The notes beneath the pieces were generated by a model that saw nothing but the letters and a program-made list of their open reading frames with translations, was not told the DNA's origin and ran no database searches. Shown here piece by piece: positions 24,372 through 29,803 of a DNA stretch of 64,000 nucleotides. The translations under genes were made by a program, and so were the position numbers. Positions within the stretch are counted from its first letter, which is position 1. Each line of letters opens with the position of its first letter. Source of the DNA: Maribacter flavus (lineage in GTDB: Bacteria; Bacteroidota; Bacteroidia; Flavobacteriales; Flavobacteriaceae); assembly GCF_008386635.1 (NCBI RefSeq), contig NZ_VUOE01000001.1, forward strand, positions 248,001 to 312,000. The letters run 5' to 3'.

Positions 24372-25328
24372 ATGAGAGTCCTGACACTAGTATTTTTTGT
24401 AATCTGTTCCAACTTAATTATATCTCAAGAAACTAGAGCACTTCATGATATAGACAATTATGTAGTTAGAATATATCATGGTGATCAACAAGTTGGAACC
24501 GGATTTTCCTATATGCAAGACAACGAAGAATATATAGTTACCAATTATCACGTTGTGCAGTCACATATTGAAAAACTTCAAAAAAATGATACAACATCTC
24601 ATTTATATTATATGCCAGCTTTAAACCAAAAATTCCAAGAAAAAGGGGCTGTATTGATTTTAACAGATGGCGTAGAAAAACAAGTTGAGTTTAAAAAAAC
24701 TCTTATAGTGCCAGATAAATTAATTAATGAAGGCACTATAAAAAATTTTGCAAGTTCTGTTGACTTGGTTGTTTTGAACAAGAAAGAAAATGATACACTT
24801 GTTTATGGAGAGTTAAAATCTTTTTCAGAAATCAATTTTCCCAGGCCAGGCACAGAAATATATTGCGCAAGCTTTCCTTTATCCAGTAACCATCTTAATC
24901 TTTCTAAAGGAATTTCTTCTAAACTAACCTTGGAATTCATAGCTCCTGACTTAAAGATTTCAGCTCATATTTCCAAAGGTGGATATATGACTGACCAGTT
25001 CATTGGTTTTGGTGATTATGTAGCCACATCAGGAAGTTCAGGAGCCCCAGTTTTTATTATAGATGGAAAAAGTAAAGAAAAAATTCTTGTAGGAATAAAC
25101 AAAGCAACTTCAATGGCTTACGCTAATTACATAGTGAATTTCCAGAAAATGTACGCATTCAAAATGGATTCAATTGGGTCTAGCTTCAATGGTAATCAAA
25201 AAAGTCATTTAGAGATACTGGAAAAATTTATATTATTCTCCAATTTATCAGCAAATACAATAGGTGTAAATCACTTCATTCCTGCCGGTACATTGCATGA
25301 ACTTGTATATCTTTTGAAAAGTTTATGA
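24372..25328 (+). CDS. Secreted trypsin-like serine protease (cargo gene 2)
   Basis: 318 residues. A signal peptide (about 1-18) is followed by a trypsin-like fold of the S1/HtrA type. The catalytic triad is visible: His60 in VTNYHVV, Asp131 in SSVDLVVL and Ser223 in SGSSGAPVF. There is no PDZ domain; the last ~80 residues form a helical extension. It would act in the periplasm or outside the cell. Its AT-rich sequence, own leader and place in the cargo gap point to a gene carried for the lysogen's benefit. Protease genes of this type occur in phage defence systems, but here no partner gene is next to it. Confidence 0.75.
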   Translation: MRVLTLVFFVICSNLIISQETRALHDIDNYVVRIYHGDQQVGTGFSYMQDNEEYIVTNYHVVQSHIEKLQKNDTTSHLYYMPALNQKFQEKGAVLILTDGVEKQVEFKKTLIVPDKLINEGTIKNFASSVDLVVLNKKENDTLVYGELKSFSEINFPRPGTEIYCASFPLSSNHLNLSKGISSKLTLEFIAPDLKISAHISKGGYMTDQFIGFGDYVATSGSSGAPVFIIDGKSKEKILVGINKATSMAYANYIVNFQKMYAFKMDSIGSSFNGNQKSHLEILEKFILFSNLSANTIGVNHFIPAGTLHELVYLLKSL

Positions 25329-25352
25329 ACTTTGTCGTTTTCTCTTTTTATT

Positions 25353-25907
25353 CTAAACTTCAATTTTCCACTCCCTCTGATTCAAAAAAATATAGAAGTA
25401 CCGCATAAAGGTAGAGCGCGCTTCCCAGGGGCTTAGGTAGCTGATATCCCCTCCTTTATAAAATGCATTGAATTCCTGTTCCTGGGCCATGATATCCGCT
25501 TCCTTGATGATGGCATGACTGTCCCGGTTTAACTGGTATTTCTCTAGGATAACATCCATCATCCTGTTTTCAATTTTTTGGAACTCAGGCAACATGACCT
25601 TTAACGGTTTCACCATATCGCCCAAATAGGCTTCACTGGCATCGTGTAGCAATCCGTACATCAAGAGCTCCGGATTGTCCTTAAAGTTCTGCATGAGGAT
25701 ATCGCACACCAGGATACAGTGCTGGGCGATACTGAAGAACTTGGGCGTGTGGCCCCCAAAGTGGGAATTAAATGCCAGGCCCCGGGCGATATCCCGAATA
25801 TTGATTTGCTCCGGCCGTGGATCCAGGAGATTCACTTTTCTTCCGGAAAAGGTATTGATATGGCCATCCAATTTGCCCATGGGCTGTAAGGTTTCAGTTT
25901 GGTTCAT
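25353..25907 (-). CDS. HD-domain hydrolase (YfbR/5'-nucleotidase-like)
   Basis: 184 residues with HD-type metal ligands: His in SIAQHCILVCD (about 59-69) and LLHDASEAYLGD (about 86-97), the pattern of YfbR-like 5'-deoxynucleotidases and phage HD hydrolases. It probably dephosphorylates deoxynucleotides or acts on modified nucleotides during infection. It overlaps the DUF1643 gene by four bases and belongs to the early operon. Its 3' end is the junction used by the cargo unit, and a broken copy lies at 23939-24028. Confidence 0.75.
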   Translation of the reverse strand: MNQTETLQPMGKLDGHINTFSGRKVNLLDPRPEQINIRDIARGLAFNSHFGGHTPKFFSIAQHCILVCDILMQNFKDNPELLMYGLLHDASEAYLGDMVKPLKVMLPEFQKIENRMMDVILEKYQLNRDSHAIIKEADIMAQEQEFNAFYKGGDISYLSPWEARSTFMRYFYIFLNQREWKIEV

Positions 25908-26383
25908 CTTGAGTAAGGAATTAGTTTAATTTTGGACTTTACGTATAATGGATGCCTTGGGCTTCCATTCTTATTTTTGACCAGGCACATGGCATGGGGA
26001 AAGAGCTCCTTCATCTTTTTCGCCCGTTCCTCCGCAATTTTGAAATTTCCCCAGGCAAAAACTACATGGGAACAATACCATTCCGCACTGTTCAGTACCT
26101 TAATATTTTCTTCAAGCGAATCCTTACAATGAATCAAATCTTCCGGGTATGCACTCACATAGGTAAAGAGGTTACACATAATTACGCCTCCAAATCCCCA
26201 ATCCTTGGCGTATTTGATTACTTTACGAATCGTTGGATCATTTTCGTTTTCATTGGCAGTTGACGGATTCAAACCAATGAACATTACAGAAGGAGCTTCT
26301 GTATCCCATACCCGCCAAAGCGCGTACCGGTATTTTTTATCCCTACTAAAAAGTGCCCCTGATGGTGTTTTTATATCTAGCAT
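25904..26383 (-). CDS. DUF1643 family protein
   Basis: 159 residues with the DUF1643 pattern: RYALWRVW, VMFIGLNPSTANENENDPT (about 34-52), a CNLF segment, and VVFAWGN near 108. The family is common in phages and bacteria and structurally related to uracil-DNA glycosylase-like folds, but its function is not established. It is coupled to the HD hydrolase gene by a four-base overlap. Confidence 0.8.
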   Translation of the reverse strand: MLDIKTPSGALFSRDKKYRYALWRVWDTEAPSVMFIGLNPSTANENENDPTIRKVIKYAKDWGFGGVIMCNLFTYVSAYPEDLIHCKDSLEENIKVLNSAEWYCSHVVFAWGNFKIAEERAKKMKELFPHAMCLVKNKNGSPRHPLYVKSKIKLIPYSR

Positions 26384-26509
26384 CTTATCTTACTCTAGTT
26401 CGTTAAATTCTTATTGTCCTCGCGAGCTTGCGGAATTTCAAATGTTATCTCCAAAAGTTGCGTTAAATGCTCTCCCACTATTTATTATATTTACTTCAAA
26501 ACCAATCTT

Positions 26510-26926
26510 ATGTTCAATATTGGCGAAATTCCCAAATACCTTAAGAACATGTTATTAAATGTTCTTTTAATGCCATTTTGGTACATTTCCATTTATCTTT
26601 TTGCTCCTGAAATTTACGCGACTCAGGATGTATTACTTTTATTAAGCATTTGTGTCTCACTTACTATGATTTCGTCCATTATTGCAGCAATATTAACTAA
26701 TTACAATAGTGACAAAAAGGAGCCACCAATGTCTCCATTTGATACAATAAACGTCATCGCTGCTTTCTTAATTCAACTAATCCTACTATCAATAATCCTT
26801 TTCATTTCATTTTTAGTTCCAAAATTCACCGGTAGAATTTTTGAATTTTATGGCTTTGTACTCACCTACTTTTTGATTCTATCATTTTCAGGACTTGTAA
26901 TAGTTTATGTTGAAAAAAAACAATAA
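26510..26926 (+). CDS. Four-helix membrane protein (cargo gene 3)
   Basis: I prefer ATG at 26510 (start MFNIGEIPKYLKNM) over an upstream frame start at 26414 that adds a Cys-rich, unlikely N-terminus. 138 residues with four predicted membrane helices. It lies on the plus strand in a gap of the minus-strand early operon and is very AT-rich, like the other two cargo genes. Candidate superinfection-exclusion or defence protein by context only; no family is recognised. Confidence 0.55.
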   Translation: MFNIGEIPKYLKNMLLNVLLMPFWYISIYLFAPEIYATQDVLLLLSICVSLTMISSIIAAILTNYNSDKKEPPMSPFDTINVIAAFLIQLILLSIILFISFLVPKFTGRIFEFYGFVLTYFLILSFSGLVIVYVEKKQ

Positions 26927-26984
26927 TCTACCAAGTCTTTACATGATCTCTGTTTACTAAATGCCCTAATCCCATTTTTATGGA

Positions 26985-27062
26985 TCAGCCGAAATCAATA
27001 CAGGCATCATGGCCATCACAATCGGCACAGAATTCAAAAACTTCTTCGTCGTATTTTTCCAT
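26985..27062 (-). CDS. Possible mini-protein (25 aa) with Cys pair
   Basis: ATG at 27062 lies one base after the stop of the 166-aa gene and encodes 25 residues, acidic, with a CADC motif and a third Cys. Close coupling supports it; its length argues for caution. Small Cys-containing phage peptides of this sort often bind zinc. Confidence 0.4.
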   Translation of the reverse strand: MEKYDEEVFEFCADCDGHDACIDFG

Positions 27063-27063
27063 T

Positions 27064-27564
27064 TCAATATCGGATATCCGTCCAATGAATAATCCTGCCG
27101 GTAAAATCGGTATGAAACCACGCGAAGAAAGCGTCTACTGAAGGGAATCCGTCGTTCCTGGCCAATTGGTCATAATCAAAAAACCATACGCCATCTATGT
27201 GGATGTTTGGTTCTGGCTTTCGAAACCCAAAAACATCCGTCCACTCAATCACGAGCTCCTGGATTGCCGTCACCTTTTTGACCGGTGCAAAGCGCAGATG
27301 ATTTTTTGTCCGGACGTTGATATCAAAATGTATATCCATGCCTACTTTCCAACGCTTTCCGGGATCTTGGCGAATGGTATGGCCCTTGGGGTCACACTTG
27401 AGATAAGTATCCATATCAAAATACCCGGCATGTAAAGCGTCCCTAAACTCCGGAGACACCGGTTCCTCAGGGAACGACTTCCAAATCTTTTCAATAAAGT
27501 TCGTAGGCTGGCCATGCAACGCTCCCATATGCTTGGGCCATTTGGTTTTAAAACCCGCTATCAT
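27064..27564 (-). CDS. ASCH-like phage protein
   Basis: 166 residues. The central part GKRWKVGMDIHFDINVRT (about 68-85) followed by a short beta segment and FAPVKKVTAIQELVI resembles an ASCH/PUA-like RNA-binding fold found in many phage proteins. No catalytic site is clear. Its start overlaps the stop of the 56-aa gene by four bases (ATGA). Confidence 0.55.
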   Translation of the reverse strand: MIAGFKTKWPKHMGALHGQPTNFIEKIWKSFPEEPVSPEFRDALHAGYFDMDTYLKCDPKGHTIRQDPGKRWKVGMDIHFDINVRTKNHLRFAPVKKVTAIQELVIEWTDVFGFRKPEPNIHIDGVWFFDYDQLARNDGFPSVDAFFAWFHTDFTGRIIHWTDIRY

Positions 27565-27731
27565 GAGAATAGGGTATTTGGTTTCTCCAACAAATGGTCC
27601 ACCCGCTTTTCCCAGTACTTGGAATTTTTAAGAGCTTCCTTGTCCCGCGTTTTAAAATACTCCTTTTGCCACTTTCGCATCTTTGCGACCGTCTGCACCA
27701 ATTCACTTTCGTTTTCTGCCATGTTACTCAT
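27561..27731 (-). CDS. Small charged phage protein (56 aa)
   Basis: Starts with ATG at 27731 (MSNMAENESELVQTVAKMRK) and encodes 56 helical, charged residues. Its stop overlaps the next start in an ATGA arrangement. No function recognised; typical of small early phage genes. Confidence 0.6.
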   Translation of the reverse strand: MSNMAENESELVQTVAKMRKWQKEYFKTRDKEALKNSKYWEKRVDHLLEKPNTLFS

Positions 27732-27743
27732 AATTAGTTGTTA

Positions 27744-27923
27744 TTATTTTGGAACGCCGTAACCGGCAAGTCCCTCTTTGTTCTTTTGTCTAATAAAAAT
27801 GGGATAGGGATAACTCCGTACTTGTTTGGCGTATTTCTCCGCCTGGATCTTATCCTCAAAAATTTTAGTGCGTCCGTCCTCCAGACGATCGCCCACATAT
27901 ACTCCGCTCTATGTGTAATACAT
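27744..27923 (-). pseudogene. Small phage gene with in-frame amber codon
   Basis: The ATG at 27921-27923 overlaps the upstream stop (TAATG), a strong sign of a real start, and reads MYYT, then TAG (27909-27911), then SGVYVGDRLEDGR and a further ~40 sensible residues to TAA at 27744. The gene is therefore either broken by a single nonsense change, read through, or started again at GTG (27896; 50 aa). The product would be a small basic protein of unknown role. Confidence 0.55.
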
Positions 27924-28078
27924 TATTCCAATGGTTTTAATTGTGCCGTTTTCGTATCCAGGGTCATTCCTTCCTTATTGGCCAGGGCTTCCAGTTCCTG
28001 CCAGGCTTCATAATACCGGCGCAAACTTTCATGCACTTGCATCGCCGTGTGCTGTATTCTGTATTGCGCCTCAGTCAT
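27923..28078 (-). CDS. Small helical phage protein (51 aa)
   Basis: ATG at 28078, 51 residues (MTEAQYRIQHTAMQVHESLR...), helical throughout. It overlaps the upstream 37-aa gene (ATGACTGA) and the following start (TAATG), so all four small genes form one coupled unit. Function unknown. Confidence 0.6.
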   Translation of the reverse strand: MTEAQYRIQHTAMQVHESLRRYYEAWQELEALANKEGMTLDTKTAQLKPLE

Positions 28079-28184
28079 ATCTATTTCCTCTTAATAAAAA
28101 GGCCAAAAGCACCAATACCAATAAGCTGGTTATCGTTTCGACTGCCTCTGGATGCCTTTCAATAGCTTCTAAAAACTCGTTCAT
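28071..28184 (-). CDS. Small single-helix membrane protein (37 aa)
   Basis: ATG at 28184, 37 residues with a polar N-terminus and one membrane helix (about 18-32, TSLLVLVLLAFLL). First gene after the terminator at 28205-28222. Coupled to the 51-aa gene. Confidence 0.55.
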   Translation of the reverse strand: MNEFLEAIERHPEAVETITSLLVLVLLAFLLRGNRYD

Positions 28185-28204
28185 ATCTCTCACTGTTTAA
28201 AAAA

Positions 28205-28222
28205 AGCCGGTCTTTCCCGGCT
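28205..28222 (-). terminator. Terminator of the RNA locus
   Basis: On the minus strand AGCCGG-GAAAGA-CCGGCT followed by a run of T. It ends the unit holding the tRNA-like gene and the GC-rich RNA. Confidence 0.7.
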
Positions 28223-28403
28223 GTCAGGCCTTTTTCCTACACCTGACCCCTTTTGGGCCAATGGTGCCGCTGCTTTCACAGTGCGACTTGGCGTTTCAAA
28301 GGTTTCGCTTGCCACGGCTACTCCCAGTCTGTACATCGGGTTTCCTCGCACTCACCCGACCCGAACCCGTGTCTACTCACAGCGCTCTTCTCTATTTAGG
28401 GTT
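28223..28403 (-). ncRNA. GC-rich structured RNA between tRNA-like gene and terminator
   Basis: A 180-base stretch clearly richer in G+C than its surroundings, with perfect complementary segments: AGTGCGA (28280-28286) with TCGCACT (28346-28352), CGGGTT (28337-28342) with AACCCG (28364-28369), and GTCAGG (28223-28228) with CCTGAC (28242-28247). The first two cannot both form without a pseudoknot. A frame starting MYRLGVAVASETFE crosses it but looks incidental. It may be a separate RNA or the 3' part of a longer tRNA-like transcript. Confidence 0.45.
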
Positions 28404-28404
28404 G

Positions 28405-28561
28405 TGGAGCGGGCAGGATTCGAACCTGCATGGACCATTTTAATTATAACCGGACAGGAACTACTTACGATTTTGCAAAGTGTCGTTTTTGTTCCAATTG
28501 GCCTATTGCAATCGGTATGGTCCTCACCGGGGTTAGCGTCTACCATTTCCGCCACCGCTCC
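28405..28561 (-). tRNA. tRNA(Leu)-like gene with large insertion at the anticodon arm
   Basis: The 5' end GGAGCGG (28561-28555) pairs perfectly with CCGCTCC (28412-28406); the T arm GCAGG-TTCGAAT-CCTGC is perfect; the D arm GCGGAAATGGTAGACGC is that of a class II tRNA(Leu). After it comes TAACC, about 80 extra bases, then GGTTA, which could be a split anticodon stem. The stretch after TAACC contains GTGAGGA, which would fit a Leu(GAG) loop. The insert folds as GGAAC/GTTCC enclosing ACGA/TCGT; GGACCAT also pairs with ATGGTCC near the T arm. At about 157 nt it is not a normal tRNA: an interrupted tRNA, a decayed one, or a tRNA mimic. Confidence 0.5.
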
Positions 28562-28599
28562 TTTTCCAGTCTTTCCCGGTGTCATTTTGTTCCCCGGAG

Positions 28600-28637
28600 C
28601 CTGTGCCGAGCGCAGTCGAGGTAGGGGCTAGGGGGCT
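28600..28637. repeat. Dispersed GC-rich repeat before the RNA locus
   Basis: Contains cgagcgcagtcgagg and then taggggctaggggg, members of the two repeat families seen at 22761-22837 and 9680-9700. Confidence 0.5.
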
Positions 28638-28787
28638 CTAACAATCCAGCCCTTTATCCTGTAAAACCTTATCGCATTTTCTGCAGAGTATCTGCATACC
28701 CTCACATGTGGCCCCTGCAGGGATGATTTTGTAATACCAATCCGGGTGTTTGCAAAACCGTTGTCTAAGCCACCTGGCCAATCTCAT
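28638..28787 (-). CDS. Small zinc-ribbon-like phage protein (49 aa)
   Basis: ATG at 28787 within the end of the 184-aa gene (23-base overlap), 49 residues, starting MRLARWLRQRFCKHPDWYYK. It has a Cys-Lys-His, a single Cys at about 28, and CRKC at about 35-38, so four ligands for a zinc site are available. Basic; possibly nucleic-acid binding. Confidence 0.55.
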   Translation of the reverse strand: MRLARWLRQRFCKHPDWYYKIIPAGATCEGMQILCRKCDKVLQDKGLDC

Positions 28788-29319
28788 TAGCTTCATCGTA
28801 TTTTTGTTTAAATGTTTCTCTTCCTAGTGCGAAAAAGGCCTCGGCCAAATTCTTATAGCCCAATTCCTTTGCAAAATCATTGTAGGATTCCCATTTTTTA
28901 TTCCTTCGTCTCGATGGCCAGCTTTTTGCACCAGTATGCCTGCCATTTTTTATATTCCTCTCAATAATTTTCTGATAATCCTCTGGGGTTCGTTTCAACC
29001 CCAATTGGGCCATTTTTTTATTAATATGATTTTTGTGCCATCCCTTTTTCTTAGGATTATTTTCCTGAAGTATTTCCGCCAATTCTACACCTCCAAGCTC
29101 CTTGAAATTATCCAGTAGAAATTGCACCTGTTCTTTCGTCCAGTATTCCATTCTATATCGCTGCAAACCCAACTCGTATATCTTTTTGCGGCATCGGTTC
29201 ATTTTAATTCCTAGAGCATCGGCCAACTCCTGATTTGTCATCTGTTTATAGTTCATCTTCAAAAACACGATGTCCTTCGTTTCCCAGATATATTTTCCTC
29301 GTTTTCCCCGTTTCATCAC
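28765..29319 (-). CDS. DNA-binding protein with repeated HTH/SANT-like units
   Basis: 184 basic residues. Two similar units can be seen: WETKDIVFLKMNYKQMTNQE (about 12-31) with a following LADALGIKMNRCRKKIYELGL, and WTKEQVQFLLDNFKELGG (about 60-77) with a second helical part ending KMAQLGLKR. This is the Myb/SANT-like HTH pattern of phage regulators. It probably controls early or late phage transcription. A start at the second Met is equally possible. Confidence 0.6.
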   Translation of the reverse strand: MMKRGKRGKYIWETKDIVFLKMNYKQMTNQELADALGIKMNRCRKKIYELGLQRYRMEYWTKEQVQFLLDNFKELGGVELAEILQENNPKKKGWHKNHINKKMAQLGLKRTPEDYQKIIERNIKNGRHTGAKSWPSRRRNKKWESYNDFAKELGYKNLAEAFFALGRETFKQKYDEANEIGQVA

Positions 29320-29361
29320 AAAAATTTTGTTTCGTTACAATTTCGTTTTTCCGTTTTGTGG

Positions 29362-29619
29362 TCAGGCCGCGCTCAATTTTGGTACCACTTTCGTATTGTA
29401 CAAATGCTCGTAGAGCTCCAACATCTTATTGCTCCATTCTGCGGTTTCAGTAGGGTATCGCACCTCCCCCATCCGTGTCCGGATAATCTCATGGGGAAGG
29501 AATTCGGCACTCCGATTAAACTCCACCACCAACTGATACTTACCGTACTTGAGCACCGGATAAATGCGAATGCCGTGCTTGTTACAATCGCTCACGTATT
29601 CAAATGCCTTTATCTTCAT
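29362..29619 (-). CDS. Hypothetical early phage protein (85 aa)
   Basis: 85 residues, mixed alpha/beta; no motif recognised. It overlaps the end of the 67-aa gene by 20 bases, within the early operon downstream of the primase-helicase. Confidence 0.55.
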   Translation of the reverse strand: MKIKAFEYVSDCNKHGIRIYPVLKYGKYQLVVEFNRSAEFLPHEIIRTRMGEVRYPTETAEWSNKMLELYEHLYNTKVVPKLSAA

Positions 29620-29803
29620 TTTTCTTGATTACATACCTTAATCTCAAATGTGCCCAGGTACGGACATACTCCGGGATCAATTCCCCACAAACCGACTGGT
29701 AGTAGCCAAATATCCCGGCTACCTTCATTACTTCTTCCTGGGTGCTGCATCGTGCGAAAATCGCTGCCACTTCAAATCGCGTATACTGTTTCATCACTTC
29801 CAA
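29600..29803 (-). CDS. Hypothetical early phage protein (67 aa)
   Basis: 67 helical residues with two Cys and a basic C-terminus; no recognised domain. It starts directly before the primase-helicase stop codon, so the two are co-translated. Confidence 0.55.
   Translation of the reverse strand: MEVMKQYTRFEVAAIFARCSTQEEVMKVAGIFGYYQSVCGELIPEYVRTWAHLRLRYVIKKNEDKGI

Noticed and set aside
28261-28443. Plus-strand frames over the GC-rich RNA
   Set aside because: Lack of stops follows from high G+C; no protein-like features, no start signal.
28405-28561. Group I intron in a tRNA gene
   Set aside because: The insert of about 80 bases is too short and no conserved P/Q/R/S core elements are visible.
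28373-28585. 70-residue reading frame across the tRNA-like gene
   Set aside because: It is the translation of the tRNA-like sequence and its flanks, in a region explained by RNA structure.
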